A stretch of DNA of 64,000 nucleotides, taken from positions 372,001 through 436,000 of the forward strand of contig OZ241749.1 in NCBI GenBank assembly GCA_965200945.1, in the 5' to 3' direction. Each line of letters opens with the position of its first letter. Position 1 is the stretch's first letter. Source of the DNA: JADCRZ01 sp965200945. Its GTDB lineage: Bacteria; Bacteroidota; Bacteroidia; Chitinophagales; Chitinophagaceae. The notes beneath the pieces were generated by a model. That model had not been told where the DNA came from. It made no database searches and worked only from the letters and a program-made list of their open reading frames with translations. The position numbers and the translations under genes are program-made. This document shows positions 37,349 to 47,399 of the stretch, one piece after another.

Positions 37349-38695
37349 ATGAACACCCTCCAGAAACTCATAAAAAAACTCAAGAACAAACATTTTCTTT
37401 CACTTGCAGGCAACGGCGCCATGTCGGCGCTGAGCATGGTCACATACGCGATCCTGTACCGTATACTGCCGGAAGGAGACATGGGTAACTGGGTGTTCTT
37501 CCAGTTCATCTTTGCGCTGCTCGACGCCATGCGCACCGGCTTTTTGCAGACCGCGCTCGTCAAATTCTATTCCGGATCGAGTGCGGAGAGAAAGATCGCC
37601 ATTGCAGGGTCTACCTGGTATATCGCCATCATCATCACTGCGCTTTTTGCGCTTCTGAACGTGCCGTTGTTCCTGTTCCGGAACATGATCACCGACAGCG
37701 GCGTACACCTGTTCGTACAGTGGTACGGCATCAGCTTTTTATGTACGCTGCCGTTCAACGTGGCCTTCTGGATCCTGCAGGCCGATGAACGCTTCGACCG
37801 CATTCTGGTTCTGCGCATCGTAAACCAGGGAACGTTCATCCTGGCGCTGGTCGGCCTGCTGTTATTCAAAATGGTCAGCCTTGAAACGGTTGTTTACTTT
37901 TACCTGATCAGTTCCCTGGCAACCAGCATAGTGGCGATCGTGCTGGGTTGGGCCAAATTGTCGAGCCTTGCCCGGAAAACCACCGCCAACGTGCAGGAGC
38001 TGTTCCATTTCGGCAAGTACAGCGTGGGAACCTATATCTGTTCAAACCTATTGCGGAGTTCCGATTCCATCATCATCAAAATAATCATCAGCTCCGAAGC
38101 GTTGGCGGTTTACAACCTGGCGCAGAAAGTGGGAGAAGTGATCGAATTGCTCATAAGAAGTTTTCTGGGTACGGCCATGCCTGCCATGGCAGCGGCTTTC
38201 AACCGCAAGGAAGACGGTCAGGTAGTTTATATCATGAAAAAATACGCAGGTACGCTTACCATTCTGCTGGTGCCCGTGATCATCGGCATGTTTATTTTTG
38301 CCGACCTCCCCGTGCGGATACTGGGCGGTGGAAAGTACGTACATACAGAAGCCACCAACCTGCTGCGCATTTTTATGCTGCTTGCCATAACGTTCCCTAT
38401 CGACCGCTTTTTCGGCATCACGCTCGATATCATTCACAAACCGCAGCTCAATATGCTGAAGGTGATCTTTACCCTCATCATCAACGTAACCACGGATATC
38501 ATTGCCCTTAAGATCGTCGGCAATGTTTACGGTGCGGCCGTGGCATCATTCATCACCCTCATTTTCGGGATCTGTTTCGGATATTTTACCTTGAGAAAAT
38601 ACCTGCCCTTCAATTTCAACGGCGTCTTGCAACTGGGATACGAAGAAACAAAACTGATGATCTCGAACGCCTGGAGAAAACGGTCACTACTATGA
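37349..38695 (+). CDS. Polysaccharide flippase (Wzx-like, MATE/MVF fold)
   Basis: The 448-residue polytopic protein has about twelve TM segments, starting LAGNGAMSALSMVTYAILYRILPEGDMGNWVFFQ, the typical first helices of the polysaccharide-biosynthesis flippase family. Later segments include KYSVGTYICSNLLRSSDSIII and LLAITFPIDRFFG. It would move undecaprenyl-linked repeat units across the inner membrane for the neighbouring polymerase. Confidence 0.9.
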   Translation: MNTLQKLIKKLKNKHFLSLAGNGAMSALSMVTYAILYRILPEGDMGNWVFFQFIFALLDAMRTGFLQTALVKFYSGSSAERKIAIAGSTWYIAIIITALFALLNVPLFLFRNMITDSGVHLFVQWYGISFLCTLPFNVAFWILQADERFDRILVLRIVNQGTFILALVGLLLFKMVSLETVVYFYLISSLATSIVAIVLGWAKLSSLARKTTANVQELFHFGKYSVGTYICSNLLRSSDSIIIKIIISSEALAVYNLAQKVGEVIELLIRSFLGTAMPAMAAAFNRKEDGQVVYIMKKYAGTLTILLVPVIIGMFIFADLPVRILGGGKYVHTEATNLLRIFMLLAITFPIDRFFGITLDIIHKPQLNMLKVIFTLIINVTTDIIALKIVGNVYGAAVASFITLIFGICFGYFTLRKYLPFNFNGVLQLGYEETKLMISNAWRKRSLL

Positions 38696-39558
38696 AAATA
38701 GCACATCTTATTCTGGCCCATAAAAATCCGGCACAGCTGCTCCTGTTGCTGGAAGCGATGCAGCACCCTGCGTTTGATTTTTATATTCATATCGATAAAA
38801 AGATCGATGATGCCCCTTTCAAAGAGCTGATCCGCTTGAAGAATGTTCATTTTCTCGACAAGCGCACGAAAGTGTACTGGGGCGACTGGGGTACGATACA
38901 GGCAACGCTCAACGGATTCGAGGTGATCCTTCCGAAGGACTATGATTATGTGAATGTGATCTCGGCCCAGGATTTTCCGATCAAATCACCGGAATCTATT
39001 TATCAGTTCTTTCTGCAACACAAGGGCGCCGAATTCATCACGTGTGATTTTATCGAAGGCGACTGGAGCGATGTAGCCTCCCGCATAGAAGAATACCACC
39101 TGATCAACTGGCGCGTGCCGGGGAAGTTCAGGCTGGGTAAGCTGCTCACCAGAATCCTTCCTGCACGTGTGTTTCCGCTCAATTATGATATTGTGGGAAG
39201 GGCCAACTGGTTCACATTGTCGGCCGATGCCGCCCGTTACGCGGTGCGTTTCCTGCAGGAGCATCCCGAACTGGTTCGCTACTTCAAATTCTGCTGGGGT
39301 GCCGACGAGTTTATTTTCTCAACCGTGCTTTACAATTCCCATTTTAAAAGCCGGATCCGCGAGAACATGGTGTATGTTGACTGGAACAACGACGGACATA
39401 TCGGGCATCCGAAAATGCTTACCTCCGCCGATATCGACAACCTCAGAAAGTCGGATAAGTTGTTTGCAAGAAAGTTCGATATGAACCAGGACGCCAGGGT
39501 GCTGCCGCTGTTGCGGGAGATGATTGGCAATGAAGAACTGACCGAAAGCCGGTCATGA
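38692..39558 (+). CDS. Beta-1,6-N-acetylglucosaminyltransferase-like enzyme (GT14)
   Basis: The 288-residue protein has the GT14 (core-2/I-branching) pattern: KIAHLILAHKNPAQLLLLLEAM, FYIHIDKK, VYWGDWGTIQATLNGFE, YVNVISAQDFPIKSP, then NWFTLSADAARYAV and WGADEFIFSTVLYNS. It probably adds a branch sugar. The gene overlaps the flippase by 4 bases (ATGA) and is last of the rightward operon. Confidence 0.88.
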   Translation: MKIAHLILAHKNPAQLLLLLEAMQHPAFDFYIHIDKKIDDAPFKELIRLKNVHFLDKRTKVYWGDWGTIQATLNGFEVILPKDYDYVNVISAQDFPIKSPESIYQFFLQHKGAEFITCDFIEGDWSDVASRIEEYHLINWRVPGKFRLGKLLTRILPARVFPLNYDIVGRANWFTLSADAARYAVRFLQEHPELVRYFKFCWGADEFIFSTVLYNSHFKSRIRENMVYVDWNNDGHIGHPKMLTSADIDNLRKSDKLFARKFDMNQDARVLPLLREMIGNEELTESRS

Positions 39559-39580
39559 TCTCTATATGCAGGGTTCAAGA

Positions 39581-40768
39581 TCAGCTGTTTCCTCCTTCAC
39601 CGAGAGGATGATCATCCAGTACGGTGCTGAAACGTTCAGCCCATGTGTCCCAGTTCAACTCGGTATCAAATTTTTTTCTGCTGTCTGCAACCAACCGGTG
39701 ATAATGCTCCTTGTCACTAAAAACTTTCCCGATCAGTGACGCATATTCGGCTCCGCCTGCGGTCGCAGACAGGCAATATCCGTTAACACCGTTCTCCACC
39801 GCTCCCGCAACGCCCCCTACGTCGGTGGTGATGCAGGGTACGCCATATGCGTTGCATTCGCTGAAAGCCACCGGTGTGCAGTCTGCCCGGGTGGGTAAGA
39901 TCAGGAAATGCACCGTGGTAAGCAGGGCATCGAAAAGTGTATGATCCGATTCGAGGTTCTTATCAAGAAAAGGGATCACCTGCATATCGGGATCATTGAA
40001 TTCCTCCGGCGGCACACACCCGCAAACGATCAGTTTGGCGCAAACACCGGAGCGGTTCAACTGAACCAGCGTATCAAAGGCGATAGGGCCGCCTTTTCGT
40101 TCCCAGTCGACCGCAAGAAACAGGAGCGTGAGAACAGGCGTGTTTTCTTTTATAAAGATGGAATCATAGGGAGGCACATCATCGATGTTGGCGCCAAACG
40201 GCAACACAACAATTTTTTCTGATGGGGTATCGTAGTCCTGAATCGCCGAATCGGCAGCCCACTGGGAAGTAAGAATGATAAGCGAGCTTTTGCGGAGTGA
40301 CTTTTTCTCCAGCCAATCGCCCTCCCATTTCGACAGGCTGTTCACGTTCTCAAAAACCGTGCGATAGGTTCCGCTGTACGATCGGAAGGTGGCGTCGCCA
40401 AAATAGATGATGGGAAGGTCCGTATCAAGGAAAGCCAGTTCGGAGGCTGCGGCGGGCGCAAGGAGAAAATCATACTTCTTTCCACGCATGCGCTGTTTCA
40501 GATACCAGGAAGCATACCTGTTCTTGATGAGACTATACTGGGGAAGGTATTCGGTATGGAGAAAATTGCGGGTGAACTTCATGATCGCCCGCATGGCTTT
40601 TTCGAGTAGCCAGGGAATCTTCACGGGCCCCAGAAAATCCACATCACCGATGTTGTTCTGAAGGGTCTGACCCAGGTAAAAAGGGATGCCAGACCATGAC
40701 CGCTTGTCGAGCGGATCGTTGAGGCAATAATAAGCTATCTTTTTGCGCGTTGGATTTTCCATATTCAC
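39581..40768 (-). CDS. Glycosyltransferase family 4-like, paralog A
   Basis: The 395-residue GT-B enzyme begins RKKIAYYCLNDPLDKRSWSG. The donor site is in FLAVDWERKGGPIAFDTL and the E-x7-E-type motif in FSECNAYGVPCITTDVGG. It shares its whole length with the next two genes. It faces the GT14 gene convergently with 22 bases between. Confidence 0.88.
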   Translation of the reverse strand: MNMENPTRKKIAYYCLNDPLDKRSWSGIPFYLGQTLQNNIGDVDFLGPVKIPWLLEKAMRAIMKFTRNFLHTEYLPQYSLIKNRYASWYLKQRMRGKKYDFLLAPAAASELAFLDTDLPIIYFGDATFRSYSGTYRTVFENVNSLSKWEGDWLEKKSLRKSSLIILTSQWAADSAIQDYDTPSEKIVVLPFGANIDDVPPYDSIFIKENTPVLTLLFLAVDWERKGGPIAFDTLVQLNRSGVCAKLIVCGCVPPEEFNDPDMQVIPFLDKNLESDHTLFDALLTTVHFLILPTRADCTPVAFSECNAYGVPCITTDVGGVAGAVENGVNGYCLSATAGGAEYASLIGKVFSDKEHYHRLVADSRKKFDTELNWDTWAERFSTVLDDHPLGEGGNS

Positions 40769-41002
40769 TGCTACACCTTAAAAGATTCATATGCTTCATA
40801 TGGGAGGTGCAATGACGGGCTTTCAAAAGATAGGATGGAGGATAAGCTTCATAATATTCAAATCGTATGCCACAGGAGGGGGGGATGATAATACTTATTC
40901 CACGCTCTCCTGGCAGTGTGCAGGAAAGAAAAAATTGGAAGCAGAACAGCAGGCTGGGGAAGGACGTACAGCAGTTTATTTTACCCTGAGGGTCCCATAA
41001 CT

Positions 41003-42205
41003 TTACAACCGGTGCCTGATCAGCATCTGGTTAAATTTTTCCGCGAACTTTTCCCAGTTCAGCTGGTCTTCGAACATGTTGCGGCTGCCAGTAATGAGCT
41101 GATGATAAATTTCTTTGTCGCCATAAGTACGGGCGATCACCGTGGCGTATTCCTTACCCCTTGCATCGAAAGGAAGGCAGTAGCCGTTGATGCCGTTTTT
41201 TACCACATCCGACACTCCGCCCACATCTGTACTCATTGTGGGAACCCCATAGGCGTTGGCTTCGCAGTTCACCAGCAGGGAACAATCGGCCCGGGTAGGT
41301 ACGATCATAAAATGTATGGAAGACAAGAGCGCTGCAAAACGCTGGTAATCGCCCGCCTCATTTTTGTTCAGAAAAGGGATAACTTCCATCAGGGGATCGG
41401 AAAAGTGTACCGGAGGCACAACGCCGCACACGATCAGTTTCGCCGGTATGCCCATCGCATGCAGCTCTTTCAGCGTTTCAAATGCAATGGCGCCGCCCTT
41501 GCGTTCCCAGTCCACGGCAAGAAATAACAGGGTAAGTGTGGTGTTCGATTCTTTGTTGAAGATGATCTCGCGGCCGGGGATCTTGTCTACATTGGCGCCG
41601 AGCAGCAGAACTTCTACCTTGTTGGCCGGCACCTGGTAATCGACCATGGCCGACCTGGCCGCCCAATGGGATGTCATCACGACGAGCGAACTTTTTTTCA
41701 GCGATCTTGTCTCGAGGTGATTACCTTCCCAACGGGTAAGGGCGCCCATATTCCTGAACTCTTTTTCGTAGGTGGCGCTGTAGGCTTTGTAAGTAGCGTC
41801 ACCAAAATAAATGATGGGAAGTGAAGTATTCAGGTATCCCAGTTCCGAAGCGGCTGCCGGCGCTATCAGGAAATCATATTCTTTCCCCTTCATCCTGCGC
41901 TGCAGGATTATGCAGGCATACATATTTTTAAGCAGGCTGTATTTAGGTATCCATTCGCTTCTGAACAGGAGCCGGGACAGCTTTTGCAGCGCACGGATGG
42001 TCTTGTCGAGCAGCCAGGGAATCTTTACCGGTCCCAGAAAATCTACGTCGCCGACGTTCTTTTGCAGGGTCTGTCCCAGGTAATAGGTAGTACCCGACCA
42101 GGACCGTTTATCGAGCGGATCGTTGATACTGTAATAAGCAATTTTTCTGCGACGGAAATTTTCCATATTCTTCTGTTCCAGGTTTTGATTCATTGACCTG
42201 GTCAA
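41003..42205 (-). CDS. Glycosyltransferase family 4-like, paralog B
   Basis: The 400-residue paralog shares DVDFLGPVKIPWLLDKT, YDFLIAPAAASELGYLNTSLP, YFGDATYKAYSATYEKEF, FLAVDWERKGGAIAFETL and CEANAYGVPTMSTDVGG with its neighbours. It looks closer to paralog C than to A. The N-terminal start may be the second Met (MENFRRRKIAYYS). Confidence 0.88.
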   Translation of the reverse strand: MTRSMNQNLEQKNMENFRRRKIAYYSINDPLDKRSWSGTTYYLGQTLQKNVGDVDFLGPVKIPWLLDKTIRALQKLSRLLFRSEWIPKYSLLKNMYACIILQRRMKGKEYDFLIAPAAASELGYLNTSLPIIYFGDATYKAYSATYEKEFRNMGALTRWEGNHLETRSLKKSSLVVMTSHWAARSAMVDYQVPANKVEVLLLGANVDKIPGREIIFNKESNTTLTLLFLAVDWERKGGAIAFETLKELHAMGIPAKLIVCGVVPPVHFSDPLMEVIPFLNKNEAGDYQRFAALLSSIHFMIVPTRADCSLLVNCEANAYGVPTMSTDVGGVSDVVKNGINGYCLPFDARGKEYATVIARTYGDKEIYHQLITGSRNMFEDQLNWEKFAEKFNQMLIRHRL

Positions 42206-42263
42206 TGATGCTTTTTTCTACGCGGCTTTCTGCCTGCGCTGCCGGAGCGCTTTTCTTCTCTCC

Positions 42264-43427
42264 TTATAAGCCGTGCTTTTGCAGCACCTGCCGAAAATGG
42301 TTGCAAAATGTTTCCCAGTTCAGCTCCTCGTCATATCTTTTCCTGCTGTCGGCCACCATCCGGTCGTACCGCGCCGGATCGGAGAAAATGGAGGCGATCA
42401 CACCGGCATATTCTTTTCCCTCTGCTTCATAAGGAAGGCAGTAACCATTCAGTCCGTCGATGACCGAGTCTGTTATTCCCCCGACGTCGGTTGTGATCAC
42501 CGGAACACCATAGGCATTGGATTCGCAATTGACCAGTGGGGTACAGTCGGCCCGTGTCGGCAACAGAAGGAAATGCGCACTGGACAGCAGTTCTACGAAA
42601 CGGGCAAAATCTTCCGGTTTGTTTTTGTTAAGGAAGGGGATCACCTGCAAATCCGGATGTGCGTACTGCGCCGGCGGCACGCAGCCGCAGACAATCATTT
42701 TCACCTTCCAACCCTGTGCCACCAAAGCTTTCAGCGCATCGAAAGCGATCGGGCCGCCCTTGCGCTCCCAGTCTACAGACAGAAAAAGCAGGGTCAATAT
42801 AGGGTTCTGTTTTTTTCTGAAGATCACGGATGCTTCGGGTGTTACTTCGATATTGGCACCCATCTGGATCACTTCTATTTTTTCTGTCGGCACACCGTAG
42901 TCCTGCAATGCGGAGCGGGCCGCCCACTTCGAAGAAAAGATCACGACACTGCTTTTGCGAAGGGCCCGTTTTTCGAGGTGCTCACCCTCCCAGCGGGTGA
43001 TGGCGCCCATGTTCCTGAATTCTTTTTCGTAGGTTTCGCTGTATACCTTGTAGGTAGCATCGCCAAAATAGATAACCGGAAGGTCGGTGTTGAGGTAAGC
43101 CAGCTCAGACGCAGCCGCAGGTGCCATCACGAAATCATATTTCTTTCCTTTCATCCTGCGTTTCAGCACAATGGCAGCATACATGTTCTTGAGCAGACTG
43201 TACTTGGGGATCCATTCACTTCCTAAAAAAAAACGGGATGTTTTCTGCAGCGCACGGATGGTTTTATCGAGCAGCCAGGGAATTCTTACCGGCCCCAGAA
43301 AATCCACGTCCCCGATATTCTTTTGCAGGTTCTGTCCAAGATAATAAGTGATGCCCGACCAGGAACGCTTGTCGAGCGGATCATTGATGCTGTAGTAAGC
43401 TATTTTTCTACGGTGAAATTCCGACAT
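42264..43427 (-). CDS. Glycosyltransferase family 4-like, paralog C
   Basis: The 387-residue paralog begins MSEFHRRKIAYYSINDPLDK, with FLSVDWERKGGPIAFDAL and CESNAYGVPVITTDVGG as donor-binding motifs. It is first in the leftward three-gene run and is separated from paralog B by 58 bases. The triplet probably arose by tandem duplication and may add similar sugars or use different acceptors. Confidence 0.88.
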   Translation of the reverse strand: MSEFHRRKIAYYSINDPLDKRSWSGITYYLGQNLQKNIGDVDFLGPVRIPWLLDKTIRALQKTSRFFLGSEWIPKYSLLKNMYAAIVLKRRMKGKKYDFVMAPAAASELAYLNTDLPVIYFGDATYKVYSETYEKEFRNMGAITRWEGEHLEKRALRKSSVVIFSSKWAARSALQDYGVPTEKIEVIQMGANIEVTPEASVIFRKKQNPILTLLFLSVDWERKGGPIAFDALKALVAQGWKVKMIVCGCVPPAQYAHPDLQVIPFLNKNKPEDFARFVELLSSAHFLLLPTRADCTPLVNCESNAYGVPVITTDVGGITDSVIDGLNGYCLPYEAEGKEYAGVIASIFSDPARYDRMVADSRKRYDEELNWETFCNHFRQVLQKHGL

Positions 43428-43614
43428 GTACCATCCGGTTTTTATCAGCTAGTGTTGGAGGGGATTTCTCCCTGGGTTCCAGCTATAATCGAAAATCAGG
43501 CGTGTAATATTGTCGAACAAAATTAAGATTATGGCCTGAGGCACAAAAATCTGCATGGAACCGGTGTCTGTCCGGCAAACGTTTCCTCCTTCACCGCTGT
43601 CAGCATCCACGGTA

Positions 43615-43647
43615 AAAAGGACCGGCTTCCCGTCGGCCGGTCCTTTT
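43615..43647 (-). terminator. Strong hairpin terminator after the glycoside-hydrolase-like gene
   Basis: A perfect 12-bp stem AAAAGGACCGGC/GCCGGTCCTTTT with a 9-base loop lies 16 bases after the stop of the 43663 gene. Flanking A and T runs make it usable on both strands. Confidence 0.85.
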
Positions 43648-43662
43648 CCTTATAAAGAAACC

Positions 43663-46600
43663 TCAAGGCTGATTTGATTTCAGTACAGTTTTCGTCATGA
43701 CATTGCTGCCCTGCCTGATCTCTATAAAATAATACCCGTTCGGCAGTGAACTGATGTTCATGCTCTGGTACTGAAAACCAAACGGTTTGCTGAACCGGGC
43801 GGTCTTCAGCACTTTGCCGGACCCTGCCTGCATGATCCTCACCGACACATCTTCGCTGCTGGCATTGTTGAAAATAAGCTTGAGTATATCGGAAGCAGGA
43901 TTGGGAAAGATCTGGATCGAACGGATGAATTCCTGTGGATTGACAGGGGAGATCACCGGCTCGGGTTTGGCGCCGGCCTTCGCGCTGTTCGCCGCCAGCG
44001 TGCTGCTTCCATTCCCGTATGGAACCACAAACACCGGCGTTTCGGCGGCATACACCGCAAAACGGCCGTTTGTCTTTGCCATGATCGTGGAATCCATGCT
44101 CTCGCTGCCAACCTTTGGCGTATAGAGTGTGGCATACGGCGTGTTGGGAATATCGAGGTTGTAGAGCGCATACCTGTTCTTTTCATCGGGCACGAGGATC
44201 ACATACATCGACTTTCCGTTGAGTTCGTACCGGTCAACAACCGGATCGTTGCCGATCGTTTCTTTATATACATACTCACCGAATTTTTTTGTGACCTGTT
44301 TTATATAATCGGCAGCAGGCTTGCGCGACTTGTCGGGGTTGAGCAGGCCTGAAGAGCTGAACTGGAGCGGGTTGTTGACATTGTCGTCGTACATCTCGTA
44401 AAAAAAGATGCGGTCAATTCCGGCACGGGCATAGAGGAGCGATGACCGGAGGATCCAGTCTGCCTGCGTTTCAAGGGCCGGCTTGCTGCCGATTGGAATG
44501 GCTTTGAACGGACTGTTCTGGTTGATATCATACCCGAGTTCCGTAACCCATACCGGCATGTCGCCAGCATACAGGTGAGCCGTTTCAACAAAATCGGCAG
44601 CCACCTCTGCAGCCCCGGATATTTCGGGGGCTGCACCGCGGGTAGCATTGCCGCTCTGCGAAGTTTTGAAATCGTTTGAATAGAGGTGATAATTGATCAC
44701 GTCCCAACAGAGGTTCACACTGCCATCGGCATTGTAGCCGCGATGCCGGCGGCACCAGTCAACCATTCCTTTCACATAATCTGTGGTAGCCAGGGCCGTG
44801 CCTGCCATCACCACTTTCATGTTCGGATCAGCGTTTTTGACGCCCACGCCCGCACCCATGGTGTTCTTATTGCCGTCGTAGAAAGCCGATAGGTTAGCCG
44901 CATATTCAAAAGCCGTCTGGTACGCCTTGCGGCCTCTCCACCATTTATCACGTTCATTCTCACATTCGATGTACTTCACCGAGTTCAGTCCTACTTTGAC
45001 GGTGTTCACCACATCGCCGCTCCAGCGGGGAGTCGTATTTACGCTCAGCAGCGAACGGTCTACATTGGGATTACTGCCATAGCGCGCCGCGTATTGAAAG
45101 GCAACCTTCGCCTGCTCGAGATACGAGTTGGGATCGCTGAAGTCTTTTCCATATTTCACGGGTACGTTCTCCGCGTCGCGCTGGTCGGCGGGGTAGGTGT
45201 TGAGCATCCAGCCGGGCAGCGTCTTCAGGCAGGCGAGTACTTCAATGCCGGCGGCTTTGCAGCTGTCGTACAGATCATCGTAGTTCCAGCCGCCGCTGAC
45301 CGTCGGGTTGAAGGAGTAACTGCCCTGCGATTGTTCCAGCTTTTCCCAGTCCATGTAATGACGGAAGCCCGTAAATGTTCTGGCAGCCGCCAGACTGGGC
45401 TTGTCGACCTGGCCCGGACTGGTCGGTGATTCGAAGTTCCATTCGAAACCGTTCACGCCAAACATCTGTTTGAGAAGGACCTGTCTTTTAACCACCGGGG
45501 AAACCGTTTTTCCCGCAGTATAGTTTCCAAGAAATTCCACTTCTGTCGGGAACACGTTCCAGCTGTTCATAACGAGGTAGCGGATATTGCTGAAGGTGGT
45601 AGGGAAGTTGAATTGCGCCTGGTTGCCGGGATCGGGGCCTACCCAGGTATTGTATTGGCTGCCGGTGAAAGTGCCCACGTTGATTTTTTGTCCGTCGGCT
45701 GTAATCACGGAAATGGTTACCGGCTGACTGGCATTGGTGCCGGCGCCATCATAAAAGCGGATGCCGCTCAGGTCGATCTTTTCGCCATTGAGCACCGGAT
45801 AGTACGAGTCGTAATTGTCGAGAATCTTGCCCCAGCCGGTGTGTACGTCCACGCTTGTATTGCCATCGAACAGCGCTTCGAGTCCGTTCGATGCATTGGT
45901 GAGCTGGAACCATCTTTTGGCATCGATGGGTATCTTGGCGTTCGTTTGAGGTCCGGAACCGGAAGGAGACACAGTCAGGTTTTGCGATACATCGAGCGCT
46001 GCTGCGAACTTGCTGTTGCCGGCCTGGGAGGCGGTGATAGTGGCGGAGCCTGCACCGCGAACGGAGGCCATATAGGTATTGTTGGAAAGTTCAACCGAAA
46101 TAACGGCCGGATTGCTCGAACTGAACCTGATGGGCGTTTCGGCATTGGAGCTGCCGGCGATGAGCATGAAGGGTGCATCTCCTGTTTTTTTCGAAGCAAT
46201 ATCCCAGAACGTAATAACCGCCCGGGGGAGGGCAGGGGGAGGGTCGGGCGTTGTACTGCCACCCAGTGACGTGCCATAGATCTGGATCTTCTGCGGAATA
46301 TTGTTACAGTATTTGTGGATGATAATCGATTCGGCTTCCACCGGGGTGGCAGGCACCATGTCTACGTACACTTTGTACTGGTCGCCGGTAAAAGTGCCTA
46401 TGAGTGTTCGTTGCGAACCGGTGACGGCGTAGATGGTGGCGGGGTTGTCGGCAAAAGAACCTTCGTAATCGTAGAGCGACAGTTTGCTGATCCGGCTTCT
46501 GGAAGGCAGCTGCAGCGTAACATCGATGTATTTGAAATTGGCCGCCGTCCAGCAATTTGGAACAAGTGCACTGAGGTCGTCGTTAAGCCAGTTCGAGTAG

Positions 46601-46716
46601 TCCTGACCGGTATTCTCGCTGGGAATTATTGACGTGATACCGATCCTTCCTTCGGTTTGTGCACAGCTGATAAGGTAGAGGAAGATCATGAACGTCAACA
46701 GGGATGGCTTTCTCAT
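43663..46716 (-). CDS. Secreted glycoside-hydrolase-like protein with discoidin-like domains and T9SS sorting tail
   Basis: I choose ATG 46716 because MRKPSLLTFMIFLYLISCAQ is a signal sequence with a lipobox-like LISC. The longer frame to 46836 adds 40 unlikely residues. From there the 1017 residues hold two discoidin-like beta domains (ISKLSLYDYEGSFA; SGIRFYDGAGTNAS), a bacterial-Ig-like region between them (FSSSNPAVISVE), and a TIM-barrel with clan GH-A features. These are E588 in ENERDKWW (acid/base) and E726 in VWVTELGYD (nucleophile). The C-terminal type A T9SS tail is IQIFPNPASDILKL to MTKTVLK. Sitting among exopolysaccharide genes, it probably trims or releases the polymer. Confidence 0.75.
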   Translation of the reverse strand: MRKPSLLTFMIFLYLISCAQTEGRIGITSIIPSENTGQDYSNWLNDDLSALVPNCWTAANFKYIDVTLQLPSRSRISKLSLYDYEGSFADNPATIYAVTGSQRTLIGTFTGDQYKVYVDMVPATPVEAESIIIHKYCNNIPQKIQIYGTSLGGSTTPDPPPALPRAVITFWDIASKKTGDAPFMLIAGSSNAETPIRFSSSNPAVISVELSNNTYMASVRGAGSATITASQAGNSKFAAALDVSQNLTVSPSGSGPQTNAKIPIDAKRWFQLTNASNGLEALFDGNTSVDVHTGWGKILDNYDSYYPVLNGEKIDLSGIRFYDGAGTNASQPVTISVITADGQKINVGTFTGSQYNTWVGPDPGNQAQFNFPTTFSNIRYLVMNSWNVFPTEVEFLGNYTAGKTVSPVVKRQVLLKQMFGVNGFEWNFESPTSPGQVDKPSLAAARTFTGFRHYMDWEKLEQSQGSYSFNPTVSGGWNYDDLYDSCKAAGIEVLACLKTLPGWMLNTYPADQRDAENVPVKYGKDFSDPNSYLEQAKVAFQYAARYGSNPNVDRSLLSVNTTPRWSGDVVNTVKVGLNSVKYIECENERDKWWRGRKAYQTAFEYAANLSAFYDGNKNTMGAGVGVKNADPNMKVVMAGTALATTDYVKGMVDWCRRHRGYNADGSVNLCWDVINYHLYSNDFKTSQSGNATRGAAPEISGAAEVAADFVETAHLYAGDMPVWVTELGYDINQNSPFKAIPIGSKPALETQADWILRSSLLYARAGIDRIFFYEMYDDNVNNPLQFSSSGLLNPDKSRKPAADYIKQVTKKFGEYVYKETIGNDPVVDRYELNGKSMYVILVPDEKNRYALYNLDIPNTPYATLYTPKVGSESMDSTIMAKTNGRFAVYAAETPVFVVPYGNGSSTLAANSAKAGAKPEPVISPVNPQEFIRSIQIFPNPASDILKLIFNNASSEDVSVRIMQAGSGKVLKTARFSKPFGFQYQSMNISSLPNGYYFIEIRQGSNVMTKTVLKSNQP

Positions 46717-47399
46717 GATAGGGTTGCTGTTTAGATTAGGGTAAAAAGATTTGTTTTCATCAACGTACATCACTGGATATAAATAACGTGTAAGCGCGGA
46801 TTTTCGATATAGGGAATGGAAGTTTTCGGGTGCCATGCGATAGATTTAATCTTTGCCAAACCTGCACCTGTTCTGGTTTTCAGCATTTTGCGCCGGAAAA
46901 GACAGCAATGCGTCCTGTGCAGATAGCATGGCAGGGCGGCGATCAAATCCGGTTATCAGCATGGAAGTTTCCTGTTGCGGGGCAGCGTGGTAAAGCGTTT
47001 GGGTACAGCAAATTTCGGGCTGGCTTTATCAGGAAAGATTTAAAGGGATAGCAACTGCTATCAACATATGGAAGCGATCGGGGAACTACGCATGCAGAAA
47101 TGATCTATATGAAATAAATCCGGTGAGTTGCCTGCAATTATAGAAAAGGGTAAATCTCAAAGGATAAGAGGACCGTATTTTTACGCAATCGGACGTTCTT
47201 CTGTACGTGAATGTTTACCTCCCGGAAGATAGTACGTCTCATATATTGCTGATTACAAATATATAGTTTATTTTCGCGTCCGGTTAGAAAAAAATCACTC
47301 CCGGGTTCCACATCCTGTTAATTCCACGCATAATCTGAGCCAATTCTACGTTAAGTAAATTAATTATAAAATTGTACACTCTTTAAAAAATACAAAGCT
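46717..47399. other. Intergenic region between divergent genes
   Basis: About 680 bp between the leftward glycoside-hydrolase-like gene and the rightward epimerase. It must hold both promoters. The last about 60 bases before the epimerase ATG are AT-rich, as usual for translation starts here. No clear TAnnTTTG/TTTG pair, RNA or gene recognised. Confidence 0.45.

Noticed and set aside
42273..43226. A 317-codon plus-strand frame opposite GT paralog C
   Set aside because: It is antisense to a convincing glycosyltransferase and has no recognisable features.
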